DNA of 64,000 nucleotides, from contig CAUJDN010000073.1 of the NCBI GenBank assembly GCA_963169195.1, positions 1 to 64,000 of the forward strand. The letters are read 5' to 3'. The DNA comes from Acidobacteriota bacterium (GTDB taxonomy: Bacteria; Acidobacteriota; Vicinamibacteria; Vicinamibacterales; UBA2999). A model generated the notes under the pieces. It did no database searches and was not told where the DNA came from. It was given only the letters and a program-made list of their open reading frames with translations. Every line of letters starts with the position of its first letter. The first letter of the stretch is position 1. Below, piece after piece: positions 34,216 through 42,960 of this stretch. The position numbers were made by a program, and so were the translations under genes.

Positions 34216-35324
34216 GCGGCGCCGGCTCCATCCACGACCTGTTCGCGGCCATGTGCGCCATGGGTGCATCGGACCTGCACCTGTCGGTCGGCTCGCCGCC
34301 GATCGTGCGCAAGGACGGACGGCTGCAGCCCATCGCCGCGGAGGCGGCGGTCATGGGCGCCGGCGACCTGGAAGGGTTGCTCCTGCCAATCATGCCGGAG
34401 CGGAACCGCGAAGAGTTCGGCGCGCGGCACGACACGGACTTCGCGTACGAACTGCCGGGCCTCGCGCGCTTCCGAGGCAACGCGTTCTTCGATCGGCGCG
34501 GACCCGGTGCGGTCTTCCGTGTGATCCCCACCGGGGTGATCACCGCCGACGAGCTCGGGCTGTCGCCTCACATCCTGCAGCTCTGTCAGCTCAACAAGGG
34601 TCTCGTGCTCGTCACCGGGCCAACCGGCTCCGGGAAGTCCACCACGCTTGCGGCGCTCATCGACCACATCAACCGGACGCGCCACGATCACATCGTCACC
34701 ATCGAGGATCCCATCGAGTTCGTGCACGACAACCGGCAGTGCCTGATCAACCAGCGCGAGGTGCGCACGCACACCGACTCGTTCAAGGCCGCGCTCCGGG
34801 CGGCGCTGCGCGAGGATCCCGACATCGTGCTGGTGGGCGAGCTGCGCGATCTCGAGACCGTGGCCATCGCCATCGAGACGGCCGAAACGGGGCACCTGGT
34901 GTTCGGGACGCTCCACACCACGACGGCCGCGTCCACCGTGGACCGCGTGATCGATCAGTTCCCCGCGGATCGGCAGGCACAGATCCGCGTCATGCTATCG
35001 GAGTCGCTGAAGGGTGTGATCGCCCAGACGCTGTGCCGGCGGATCGGCGGCGGCCGCGTGGCGGCCCTCGAAGTGCTGATCGCGACGCCGGCGGTGAGCA
35101 ACCTGATTCGCGAGGGCAAGACGTTCCAGATTCCGTCGATCATCCAGGTGGGCAAGGCGCAGGGCATGGTGACGCTGAACGACGCGCTGATGGACCTGGT
35201 CGCGCGGAAGATCGTCGCGCCGGACGAAGCCTACGCCAAGGCCGTGGACAAGGCCGGATTCGAGGGACTGGTCAAGCGCGCTGGCCTCGACGTGCGGCCG
35301 CGGGCCGTGGCAGCACGAGCCTGA
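34212..35324 (+). CDS. pilT: PilT-type twitching motility ATPase
   Basis: A 370-residue hexameric ATPase of the PilT family, which depolymerises type IV pili. Domains: N-terminal PAS-like (LFAAMCAMGASDLHLSVGSPP), then the RecA-like core with Walker A VTGPTGSGKST (about 132-142), the Asp box ITIEDPIE-type (VTIEDPIEFVH), Walker B (DIVLVGELRDLETV) and His box (GHLVFGTLHT). The C-terminal AIRNLIREGKTFQIPSIIQ-type motif, diagnostic of PilT rather than PilB, is clear. No other pilus genes are in the window. Confidence 0.93.
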   Translation: MSGAGSIHDLFAAMCAMGASDLHLSVGSPPIVRKDGRLQPIAAEAAVMGAGDLEGLLLPIMPERNREEFGARHDTDFAYELPGLARFRGNAFFDRRGPGAVFRVIPTGVITADELGLSPHILQLCQLNKGLVLVTGPTGSGKSTTLAALIDHINRTRHDHIVTIEDPIEFVHDNRQCLINQREVRTHTDSFKAALRAALREDPDIVLVGELRDLETVAIAIETAETGHLVFGTLHTTTAASTVDRVIDQFPADRQAQIRVMLSESLKGVIAQTLCRRIGGGRVAALEVLIATPAVSNLIREGKTFQIPSIIQVGKAQGMVTLNDALMDLVARKIVAPDEAYAKAVDKAGFEGLVKRAGLDVRPRAVAARA

Positions 35325-35332
35325 GCACCCCA

Positions 35333-35356
35333 GAACTCGGGAACCTGGGAACCCGA
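35333..35356. repeat. 8-bp repeat (GAACNNGG), 3 units
   Basis: GAACTCGG, GAACCTGG, GAACCCGA in phase, between pilT and the next amidohydrolase. Member of the octamer class. Confidence 0.5.
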
Positions 35357-35366
35357 GTCACTGTGG

Positions 35367-35372
35367 TACTGT
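35367..35372 (+). promoter_or_regulatory. Candidate -10 box (leaderless) for the second amidohydrolase
   Basis: TACTGT ends 8 nt before the ATG at 35381; no Shine-Dalgarno. Confidence 0.35.
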
Positions 35373-35380
35373 CCGGCGCC

Positions 35381-36712
35381 ATGGCAACGCATCTCATCGC
35401 TCACACCCGAGTCGCTCGCGCGTGGGCCTCGGCGCCGCTGATCGCTGGTCTGGCACTCGTCGCGAGTGGTGGGACCACGGCGCAGGTGCCCTCATCCGAG
35501 CACACGGTGCTGGTGAAGGCCGCGCGCCTCATCGACGGGCGCGGCGGCACGCCCATCACGAACGGCGCGGTGCTCATCCGGGGCGAGCGCATCGAGCGCG
35601 TCGGGCCGGCCGCAGGCCTGACGGCGGACGAGGTGATCGACCTCGGCTCCGCGACCGTGCTGCCCGGCCTCATCGACCTGCACACGCACCTCACCGACGA
35701 GGTCGGCACCAACTGGGAGTCCGCCCTCCTCACCACCACACCGGGCCGCGCCGCCATCTACGGCGCCGTCAATGCACGCACCACGCTCATGGCCGGCTTC
35801 ACCACGGTGCGTGACATGGGGCCCACGTGGCCCTATGTGGACATCGACCTGCGCTACGCCATCGACAAGGGGTCGGTGCCCGGGCCGCGCCTGCAGGTGG
35901 CGGGCAACTACGTCTCGGCCACCGGCGGCGCCGGTGACGCCCGCCAGTTCTCCATCTACGTGGACGTCCCCATCGTCCGCAACCTGGCCGACGGCGTGGA
36001 CCAGGTGCGGCAGGCCGTGCGCACGAACCTGAAGAACGGCGCGGACTTCGTGAAGATCCTCGCGACGGGCGCGGTGATGTCCAAGGGCATTCCGCCGGGC
36101 GCGCAGCAGTACTCGGACGCGGAGCTGGCCGTCGCCGTCGAGGAAGCCGCGAGGTGGGGCCGCTTCGTCGCCGCGCACGCGCACGGCACCGAGGGCATCA
36201 AGGCGGCCCTCCGCGCCGGCGTCCGCACCATCGATCACGGCAGCATGCTGGACGAGGAGGCCGCACGGCTGCTCAAGGCGAAGGGCGCCTACTTCGCGCC
36301 CACCCTCTACGTCGGGCACACCATCCTGCACGACAGCCAGGCGCTGAACATCCCCGTCCACCAGGTGGAGCGGGAGCGCGCCATGCAGGGCACCCAGGAG
36401 CGGGCCTTCAGGATCGCCCTCGCGCACGGCCTGCCCATCGCGTTTGCGACCGACGCCGGCGTGTTTCCGCATGGCGACAACGCGCGCGAGTTCAAGATCC
36501 GTGTGGACATGGGGCAGACGCCGATGGCTGCCATCGAAGGCGCCACGCGCATCGCCGCCCAGGCCATGGGCTGGGACGACCGGGTGGGCACGCTGCAGCC
36601 GGGGCGCTTCGCGGACCTGATCGCCGTAGCCGGCAATCCCCTCGAGGACATCACGGAGCTCGAGCGGGTGCAGTTCGTGATGAAGGGCGGGGTTGTCCAC
36701 GCGTCGCGCTGA
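35381..36712 (+). CDS. Secreted Xaa-Pro dipeptidase-like amidohydrolase
   Basis: A 443-residue amidohydrolase of the prolidase-type (Sgx9260/imidazolonepropionase-like) group with an N-terminal export segment (APLIAGLALVASGGTTAQ). Motifs in order: LPGLIDLHTHLTDE, GFTTVRDMG, ADFVKILATGAV (with the lysine that is carboxylated to bridge two zincs), VAAHAHGTEGIKAALRAGVRTIDHGSML, and FATDAGVFPHGDNAREF. All catalytic metal ligands of the binuclear site appear to be present. C-terminus LQPGRFADLIAVAGNPLEDI. Likely cleaves dipeptides in the periplasm. Confidence 0.87.
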   Translation: MATHLIAHTRVARAWASAPLIAGLALVASGGTTAQVPSSEHTVLVKAARLIDGRGGTPITNGAVLIRGERIERVGPAAGLTADEVIDLGSATVLPGLIDLHTHLTDEVGTNWESALLTTTPGRAAIYGAVNARTTLMAGFTTVRDMGPTWPYVDIDLRYAIDKGSVPGPRLQVAGNYVSATGGAGDARQFSIYVDVPIVRNLADGVDQVRQAVRTNLKNGADFVKILATGAVMSKGIPPGAQQYSDAELAVAVEEAARWGRFVAAHAHGTEGIKAALRAGVRTIDHGSMLDEEAARLLKAKGAYFAPTLYVGHTILHDSQALNIPVHQVERERAMQGTQERAFRIALAHGLPIAFATDAGVFPHGDNAREFKIRVDMGQTPMAAIEGATRIAAQAMGWDDRVGTLQPGRFADLIAVAGNPLEDITELERVQFVMKGGVVHASR

Positions 36713-36737
36713 TCGGCGGGGGCTGGCCCCGGCGCGC

Positions 36738-37607
36738 TCACGCCTCGAGATGGAGCGGCACGACCAACACCGAGCAGGGCGCTCGGCTGACGACCTCCTC
36801 GGCGACGCTCCCCATCAGGAGGCGTGGGACTCCCGATCGCCCGCGCGTGCCCACCACGACCAGGGTCGCCGGCATTTCCTCGGCGACAGCGATGATGCCG
36901 GCGCCCGGCCGCTCGCTGAGCACGACGACGTCGCCCGTGGCGCCGGACTCCGCCATCACGTTGAGGAGCCGCTCGCGAGCTTCGTTCGCGATCTCCCGGG
37001 CCGTGTCTTCCGGGATGGGTGAGAGCGGAATCCCCCCGGCGAGGCCGGCGGAGGCCATCGCGATGGCGGCATCGAGCTCCGTGCTGTGAACCAACCGGAG
37101 CGTGACACCCCGCCGTCGGGCCTCGTCGGCGGCAAGGCGCACCGCGGGCAGCGACGCATCGGAGAAGTCGGTGGCGCCCAGCACCCCGCCCGGCGCCGAC
37201 GGACGCGCGATCAGGACGGGGCATGCCGCCGATCGCGCCACGCGGCTGGCCGTGGCGCCCGGCCCGACCACGATGAGGCCGGCGCCGGTCCGCTCCGCCA
37301 CCTCGAGAATGGCGGCGTGGGGGCTGCCGGATTCGAGTTCGATGGTGGCGTCGCCCGCGGCGCCCAGGACGTCCGCCACCCGCGCGTTGACCACGTCGCG
37401 CGCTTTCCCCTCGAGCGGCGCCTGGACCGACGCGTCGATGCCCGCACACTGCGGGAACAGCACGCGCACCCGGTACGCCTCGGGCAGGACGTGGCAGACG
37501 ACGAGCGGAGCACCGATGCCGGACGCCACGGCATGCCCCTGCCGGAGCAGCTCGTCATCGGCATCCGACAGGCTCGTGGCCACGAGGACGGGACCGCTGA
37601 TCGCCAT
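36738..37607 (-). CDS. Tandem universal stress protein
   Basis: A 289-residue protein with two UspA domains. The first (1-145) has VLVATSLSDADDELLRQG and ends LIVVGPGATASRVARSAACPVLIA, a degenerate nucleotide site. The second has GATDFSDASLPAVRLAADEA and the full ATP-binding signature VVVGTRGRSGVPRLLMGSVAEEVVSRAPCSVLVV. So one half may bind ATP and the other not. Start ATG 37607 is 5 nt after a TACCAT hexamer. Divergent from the M28 fusion gene. Confidence 0.88.
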   Translation of the reverse strand: MAISGPVLVATSLSDADDELLRQGHAVASGIGAPLVVCHVLPEAYRVRVLFPQCAGIDASVQAPLEGKARDVVNARVADVLGAAGDATIELESGSPHAAILEVAERTGAGLIVVGPGATASRVARSAACPVLIARPSAPGGVLGATDFSDASLPAVRLAADEARRRGVTLRLVHSTELDAAIAMASAGLAGGIPLSPIPEDTAREIANEARERLLNVMAESGATGDVVVLSERPGAGIIAVAEEMPATLVVVGTRGRSGVPRLLMGSVAEEVVSRAPCSVLVVPLHLEA

Positions 37608-37612
37608 GCCGC

Positions 37613-37618
37613 ATGGTA
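37613..37618 (-). promoter_or_regulatory. Candidate -10 box (leaderless) for the Usp gene
   Basis: TACCAT on the minus strand, 5 nt before the ATG at 37607. Confidence 0.4.
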
Positions 37619-37628
37619 GCGCAGTGCC

Positions 37629-37684
37629 GAACCCGAGAACCCCAGAACCCCAGAACCCCAGAACCCCAGAACCTGAGAACCCTG
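37629..37684. repeat. 8-bp tandem repeat (GAACCCCA), 7 units
   Basis: Seven in-phase units, four of them exactly GAACCCCA, in the divergent intergenic region between the Usp and M28 genes. G-rich on the minus strand. Confidence 0.85.
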
Positions 37685-37707
37685 TCCGTGTAGCATGTGA
37701 CGATCCC

Positions 37708-40700
37708 ATGTCCATCCCCCGCCGCACCCTCATCGCCCTCGTCCTGGCCGTGCTCGCGTTCGACCCCGCCGTGTCCTCGCAGTCGCCCGCGCCGGCCGAC
37801 GCGCCCATGCGCGGCTACACGCCCGCGCGGGCTGCGACGCAGCGCGAGACGGAGCGGGCCTACCAGGCGCTGCCGTCCGCCAGCCGCATCGAACAATGGC
37901 ACCGGTACTTCACCCAGGTTCCCCACCCTGCGACCTCTCCCCGCACGAAGGCGATTGCCGAGCGCATCGCCCAGGCCTGGCGCGAGCAGGGCCTGGAGGA
38001 CGTGAAGATCCACCGCTACGACGTGCTGTCGTCGAACCCGCGCGAGGTGAAGGTGGAGATGGTGGCGCCGCGCCGCTACGTCCCGACGATGCGCGAGGAC
38101 GCCTATCCCGAGGATCCGGATACCGCGCGCAAGGACATCAGCTCGGCGTGGCTCTCGTTCTCGGCGTCGGGCGAGGTGACCGCGCCGGTGGTCTACGCCA
38201 ACAGCGGCAACCCCGAGGATTACGACCGGCTGCGCTCCGCCGGCATCGATCCGAAGGGCAAGATCGTCATCGTCCGCTACTCCGTGCCCTACAGCTATCG
38301 CGGCTTCAAGGCGCTCACCGCCCAGCGCGAAGGCGCGGCCGGACTCATCGTCTACTCGGACCCGATGGAGGACGGCTTCACCAAGGGCGAGGTCTTCCCG
38401 AAGGGCCCCTACGGGCCCGACAGCCACTTCCAGCGTGGCGGCATCGCCTACGACTACATCGTCCCCGGCGATCCGCTGACGCCGGGTTGGGCGTCCACGC
38501 CTGGCGCGCATCGCATCACGAAAGAGGAAGCCGTTTCGGTGCCGACGATCATGGGCGTGCCGCTGTCGTGGCGCGACGCCAAGCCCATCATGGAGAGCCT
38601 GGGTGGCCCGCCGGCGCCGAAGGAATGGCAGGGCGCGATGGGGTTCGAGTACAGGCTCGGCGGCGAGGCGCGCATCCACATGAAGGTGGATATGCGCACC
38701 GACGTGCAGCCGAACTGGGTGGTGGAGGCGCGCATCAGGGGCAGCGAGCGGCCCGACGAGTGGATCACCCTCGGCAACCACCACGACGCGTGGGTATTCG
38801 GCGGCGTGGACCCGAGCAGCGGCACGTCCAGCCTCATGGAAACGACGCGGTCGCTCGGTGAGATGCTGAAGAAGGGCCAGCGCCCGAAGCGGACGCTCAT
38901 CTTCTGCGCGTGGGATGGCGAGGAGGTGACGCTCACCGGCTCCACCGAGTGGGGTGAGCACTTCGCCGCGGACCTGCGCAAGAAGCTCGTGGCCTATCTC
39001 AACGTGGACTCGTCCGCGTCGGGGCCGAACTTCGAGGCCAACGCCGTTGGCTCGCTCGCCCCGGTGCTCGTGGACGTGGCGCGCGAGGTGAAGGACCCGT
39101 CCGGCGTGTCGCTCTACGACGCCTGGAAGAAGGCGGAGCCACCCGCGCCGGGACTGGGCGAAGGCTCGCTTCCGGACCAGAAGCTGGTGCAGACGCGCAT
39201 CGGCAGCGGCTCCGACCACACGGTCTTCCTGAACTACCTGGCGCGCCCGGTCGTAGACATGACGTTCAACGGCCCGTACGGCGTGTACCACTCGGCCTAC
39301 GACAACCACTACTGGATCTCGAAGATCGGCGATCCGGGCTTCCGCTATCACACGGCGATGGCGCAGTACTGGGGCACGCTCGCCTTGCGCCTCGCCAATG
39401 CCGATGTGCTGCCCTACCAGATGGACGAATACGCAGCCAGCCTGCGCGAGTTCGTCCGCGAGCTGGACCGGATTCCCGGCCTGCCGCAGAACCTCGACAC
39501 GCGCCCGCTCGTCGATCGCACGCGCGCGCTGAGGACGACGGCGCGGCAGCTGCACCTGCGGATCGAGACGGCGCTGGCCAAGGGGCAGGTCACTGCCGAG
39601 GCCGCGGACCGCCTCAACCAGGACCTGCTCGCATTCGAGGGCAACTGGGCGCATCCGGCCGGCATCCCGGGCCGCCCCTGGTTCAAGCACCTGCTCTACG
39701 CGCCGCGCTACACCTACGCGGCCATGACGCTGCCGGGCATCACCGAGGCCGCGGAGGCCGGCCACTGGCCGCTCGCGCGCGAGCAGGCCGCGCTGGTCGA
39801 GGCCGCCATCGCGAAGAATGAGGCGCTGCTGGCTGCGGCGGCGGACCGCCTCGCCGCCTCAGCGCCGCCCACGGACACGCTGGAGTCGCGCCTGCGCGCC
39901 ATCCGGGACCGCGTGGACGGCCGCATGGGCGTCTACGTCGAGAACCTGGCCACGCGCGAGCAGGTGGCCATCGACGCCGACGGCGAGTACGAGACGTTCA
40001 GCGTGATCAAGGTGCCCATCATGGCCACCGTGCTGGAACAGGTGCGCCAGGGCACGCTGACGCTGGACCAGCGCGTCCCGATGACACTGGACCAGCGCCG
40101 CATTCCCTCGGGCGTGCTCTACGCGCTGGACCCGGGCCTCCAGCCCACGGTGCGGGACCTGCTGACGCTGATGATCATCATCAGCGACAACCAGGCCACC
40201 GACGCGCTGGCGGATCTCGTCGGCCGCGAGAACGTCACGGCGCACATGGCCAGCCTCGGCCTTTCGAACACGCGCATCCGGTTCTCGGACCTCGACTGGG
40301 ATCGGCTGTGGCTCTCGGGCCTCGATCCTGGGTGGGCCGATGCCTCCGGCGACAAGACCATCGATTTCCCCTTCGAGAAGTACCCCGGCGCGCAGGTCAG
40401 CGAGGCGTTCCGGCGCGTCATCGAGGATACGGGGCTCTACTTCGGCCGCAGCACGCCTCGCGACATCGGCCGCCTGTTCGCGATGATGGCGCGCGGCGAG
40501 CTCGTGTCGAAGGACGCCAGCGCGCTGATGATCGACATCCTGAAGAAGCAGCAGGTGAACGACCGCCTGCCCCGCTACCTGGGCGACGGGGTCACCATCG
40601 CGCACAAGACGGGCGACGGCCAGCCCTGGGTGGCCAACGACGCCGGCATCGTCTGGGTGAAGGGGCAGCCCATCGTCATCGTGGTGCTGACGGGCCATCA

Positions 40701-40806
40701 CCGCGGTTCGAGCGAGGATCTGCGCGTGGCCGAGGGGAAGATCGCCGCGACGGTGGTGAAGCACTATGGCGGAGGCGTGGACCCGGCGGGGGTCCAGGAC
40801 AGGTAG
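37708..40806 (+). CDS. M28B peptidase fused to a class A beta-lactamase-like domain
   Basis: A 1032-residue exported protein joining two hydrolases in one frame. Residues 1-25 are a signal peptide. Residues about 45-715 are a glutamate carboxypeptidase II-type M28B peptidase with PA domain (about 150-285) and the whole di-zinc set: H358 in GNHHDAW, D368 in GGVDPSSG, E405/E406 in WDGEEV, D434 in LNVDSS, H528 in YHSAY, then a helical dimerisation domain. Residues about 725-1020 are a serine hydrolase of the class A beta-lactamase fold: S765-V-I-K768, S826-D-N and K967-T-G. The usual ExxLN omega-loop glutamate is not seen and this region is about 37 residues longer, so DD-peptidase or other amidase activity is as likely as beta-lactamase. 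A TAGCAT hexamer lies 11 nt before the ATG. Confidence 0.85.
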   Translation: MSIPRRTLIALVLAVLAFDPAVSSQSPAPADAPMRGYTPARAATQRETERAYQALPSASRIEQWHRYFTQVPHPATSPRTKAIAERIAQAWREQGLEDVKIHRYDVLSSNPREVKVEMVAPRRYVPTMREDAYPEDPDTARKDISSAWLSFSASGEVTAPVVYANSGNPEDYDRLRSAGIDPKGKIVIVRYSVPYSYRGFKALTAQREGAAGLIVYSDPMEDGFTKGEVFPKGPYGPDSHFQRGGIAYDYIVPGDPLTPGWASTPGAHRITKEEAVSVPTIMGVPLSWRDAKPIMESLGGPPAPKEWQGAMGFEYRLGGEARIHMKVDMRTDVQPNWVVEARIRGSERPDEWITLGNHHDAWVFGGVDPSSGTSSLMETTRSLGEMLKKGQRPKRTLIFCAWDGEEVTLTGSTEWGEHFAADLRKKLVAYLNVDSSASGPNFEANAVGSLAPVLVDVAREVKDPSGVSLYDAWKKAEPPAPGLGEGSLPDQKLVQTRIGSGSDHTVFLNYLARPVVDMTFNGPYGVYHSAYDNHYWISKIGDPGFRYHTAMAQYWGTLALRLANADVLPYQMDEYAASLREFVRELDRIPGLPQNLDTRPLVDRTRALRTTARQLHLRIETALAKGQVTAEAADRLNQDLLAFEGNWAHPAGIPGRPWFKHLLYAPRYTYAAMTLPGITEAAEAGHWPLAREQAALVEAAIAKNEALLAAAADRLAASAPPTDTLESRLRAIRDRVDGRMGVYVENLATREQVAIDADGEYETFSVIKVPIMATVLEQVRQGTLTLDQRVPMTLDQRRIPSGVLYALDPGLQPTVRDLLTLMIIISDNQATDALADLVGRENVTAHMASLGLSNTRIRFSDLDWDRLWLSGLDPGWADASGDKTIDFPFEKYPGAQVSEAFRRVIEDTGLYFGRSTPRDIGRLFAMMARGELVSKDASALMIDILKKQQVNDRLPRYLGDGVTIAHKTGDGQPWVANDAGIVWVKGQPIVIVVLTGHHRGSSEDLRVAEGKIAATVVKHYGGGVDPAGVQDR

Positions 40807-40926
40807 GTTCGGGGGTTCGGGGGTTCGGGGGTTCGGGGGTTCGGGGGTTCGGAGGTTCGGGGGTTCTGGGGTTCGGGGGTTCGGGGGTTCGGGGGTTCGG
40901 AGGTTCTCGCGTTGGCGGGTTCTCAG
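40807..40926. repeat. 8-bp tandem array (GTTCGGGG), 15 units, G4 candidate
   Basis: Fifteen in-phase 8-bp units: nine are exactly GTTCGGGG, one is GTTCTGGG, two are GTTCGGAG, and three diverge at the right end. The array starts on the base after the M28 fusion stop and its last unit contains the stop codon of the minus-strand nucleotidyltransferase remnant. Plus-strand G-runs of five separated by TTC can fold as G-quadruplexes. Confidence 0.93.
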
Positions 40927-41527
40927 CCGAGCCGACGAGCGAGTTCGTCTGGCAGCGCCTTCCCGCGGTTGGTGCCGCGATCCTCGATGAGCGTCAGCGC
41001 CCGGATCAGCCGCCCTCGTTCGTCTCCCGACATGCCTGTCAGCAGCAGTCGCAAATCGACTGCGTCCTGCGGTCGATCCGGCGCGAGGGCGAGGAGCTTC
41101 ATTGCGGCGAGGTGGCCCGTCCGGGCCACCCGCACCGTGAGGGCAGGGGCGATCTCGATCGCCTCGGCCTCGCCGCAGATCTCAGGCTCGATTCCGCAAG
41201 ACAAGAACAGCAGGTCCACGACACGCCCTCTTCGGGTGGTTCACCGGGTGGCAGGACCCTGACCGCGGCCAGTCGTCCGACCGCTCGTTGCTCCAGCAGC
41301 AGCTGCAGCGTGAACCCACGGTCCAGAAGACTGGAGACAAGCGCCTCGGCCGCGGCATCGTCGGCGACGGCAACGGCAATGTCGATGTCGCGCGTGAAGC
41401 GGGGCTCCACTCGAATCGACACGGCCAGCCCTCCCACGAGCGCCCAGGGCACTGGCTGCTCGTCGAGCGCGATGGCGATGGCTTGAAGAGCGCCGAACAG
41501 ACGCGTCGATTCGGGCGTCTGGCTCAC
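40923..41527 (-). pseudogene. Frameshifted nucleotidyltransferase remnant
   Basis: Two minus-strand reading frames together encode one nucleotidyltransferase (AbiEii/MNT-like) protein. The N-terminal frame (from GTG 41527) has LVGGLAVSIRVEPRFTRDIDIAVAV, the GG...DxD catalytic pattern. At about 41219-41224 the frame breaks: the sequence reads GTGTCGTGGAC where one more base is needed to continue into VDLLFLSCGIEPEI, which then runs to the end (40923). A single-base deletion is the simplest explanation, though a sequencing error is possible. Its 5' end abuts the transposase remnant, and its 3' end lies in the octamer array. Related proteins are often the toxin half of abortive-infection pairs. 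Confidence 0.7.
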
Positions 41528-41529
41528 GG

Positions 41530-42452
41530 GCGAGGTCAAGGAGCAGCCGCTGGGCCGTCTTCATCTGGGTGGCCTGATACGCGCGGCGCAGGATCGCCTG
41601 CGCCCACGGGCGATCGCGGTCACTCAAGTACTCGAGGACGTTCCGCATCTTGTGCACCTGGCATCGCTGGACGAGCGCGGCCTCGCCGAAGATCGTGCGC
41701 ACATCCTTCCGCAGCGCCTTCGAGCCGTCGAGGATCACGAGCAGGCTGCGGTCCGTGCGCAGACCGCGGCCCTGCAGATTCGCCAGGAGGTCCTGACACA
41801 TCCGGGCGTTCTCCGTGGACCCGTCCCACAGGCCGAGCGCGTGTTTCTGACCGTCGGCGGCAATCCCGAGCGCGACGATGAGACAGTGCTCGCCGATGTG
41901 CACACCGTCGATCAGCAACCCGACCAGGTCGAGCGTCTCGAGTGACACCGTCTGCCACGCCGCCAACTGCGCGGCGGTCTTCGCCACGAAGCGGCGGCTG
42001 ACCGCGCTCTTGCTCGTGCCCCGGCTCCGCATCGTGGGCGGCACGGGCTCCACGCTGCGCGCGTAGCGTCCCGTGGCGACGCCCACGAGCACCTGCTCCA
42101 CCACGCGCCGATTCAACGGATCGACATCGGCCATGGCCTGGAACGTCGGCAGCGGGACCTCCCGGCCCCCTGCCCGCACGCGTGGCCGTTGCACGGCGAC
42201 CTTGCGGCCGCCCAACACCACTTCGCTGCTCACGGTGCCGGCCCGCGAGGCCGGCCGGTCAATGCGATGCGCGTAGCGCGGGCCGCAGAGCGCCGTCCGA
42301 TCCTCTTCGAGCATCGTTTCCAACACCTTCAGGCCCGATCGGACCGCGAGTTCGAACAGCTCGATGCGCGCGTCGACGAGCAGATCGACCAGCGGGAGAT
42401 GACGGGGAGATTCAACAGCGGGGGGACGGGCGACTATGCGAGACTTCTTCAT
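41530..42452 (-). mobile_element. IS256-family transposase, C-terminally truncated
   Basis: About 308 residues of an IS256 (mutator-type) transposase. Features: SSEVVLGGRKVAVQRPRVR, SVEPVPPTMRSRGTSKSAVSRRF, first catalytic aspartate in LIDGVHIGEHC (D182), second in ILDGSKALRKD (D242), and RCQVHKMRNVLEYL. Similarity stops near 41530 inside QRLLLDLA; the segment with the third catalytic residue (the STN-IE region) is missing, so the protein must be inactive. The frame then runs on into the nucleotidyltransferase sequence. Start ATG 42452 has AAGGAG upstream. Confidence 0.8.
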
Positions 42453-42560
42453 GGCGGCTCCTTATTGGCGGGCTTTCGCCCGGGCTTAGTCACCACTCGT
42501 TGTACACGAGCAGTGAGGAGCCGCCGCTCTCAAATTTCAACAGCTACCGGGACATCCCCC
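42453..42560. mobile_element. Probable left end of the IS256 element
   Basis: Upstream of the transposase start, up to a junction with another transposase fragment at about 42560. The sequence GGGATGTCCCGG (minus strand) at the junction is a plausible terminal inverted repeat; the other end is lost, so it cannot be verified here. Confidence 0.4.
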
Positions 42561-42693
42561 ATCCCGGACGATGAGGCAGCAACGAAGCTGATCTGGCTCG
42601 CCTTGCGCAACATCACCGCCCGCTGGGGGAAGGCCGCGAACCACTGGCACCTGGCGATGAACCAACTCGCGATTCTCTACGAGGACCGCTGTC
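42561..42693 (+). pseudogene. C-terminal fragment of a second IS256-type transposase
   Basis: About 44 codons in the plus frame read IPDDEAATKLIWLALRNITARW...WHLAMNQLAILYEDR, the characteristic end of many IS256-family transposases. No matching N-terminus lies upstream; the other IS element abuts it at about 42560, as if inserted into it. The following 160 bp to the 15-bp repeat show no gene. Confidence 0.75.
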
Positions 42694-42855
42694 CGAGGCC
42701 CCTGGCGTGCCGACGCGCATGGACGCTGCCGTCCCACACGCATCATCAACGCGCTCTACACACGACATTCCGGACACTCCCGGACCGTCGGGTGGATCGC
42801 GTGCGATTCGTGCCTCGTTGCCTTGAACCCACGTCCTTCTGGACTGCTGTGCTGT

Positions 42856-42960
42856 GAACCCTCGTGCCTTGAACCTCCGTGCTTCGAACCTCCGTGCTTC
42901 GAACCCCCGTGCTTCGAACCTCCGTGCTTCGAACCTCCGTGCTTCGAACCCCCGTGCTAT
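42856..42960. repeat. 15-bp tandem repeat (GAACCTCCGTGCTTC), 7 units
   Basis: Seven in-phase 15-bp units, the inner ones differing only at one T/C position; a degenerate unit is at 42825-42839. The last unit contains the stop codon of the GYD gene (42957-42959). Being a multiple of three, it stays open on the minus strand as an RRFEA-like repeat, but no gene reading through it is supported. Confidence 0.92.

Noticed and set aside
41099..41219. Two overlapping nucleotidyltransferase genes
   Set aside because: The frames join at one point within a single conserved domain, so a frameshift in one gene is simpler than two genes.
42856..42960. CRISPR array
   Set aside because: The 15-bp units are adjacent with no spacers between and no cas genes are present.
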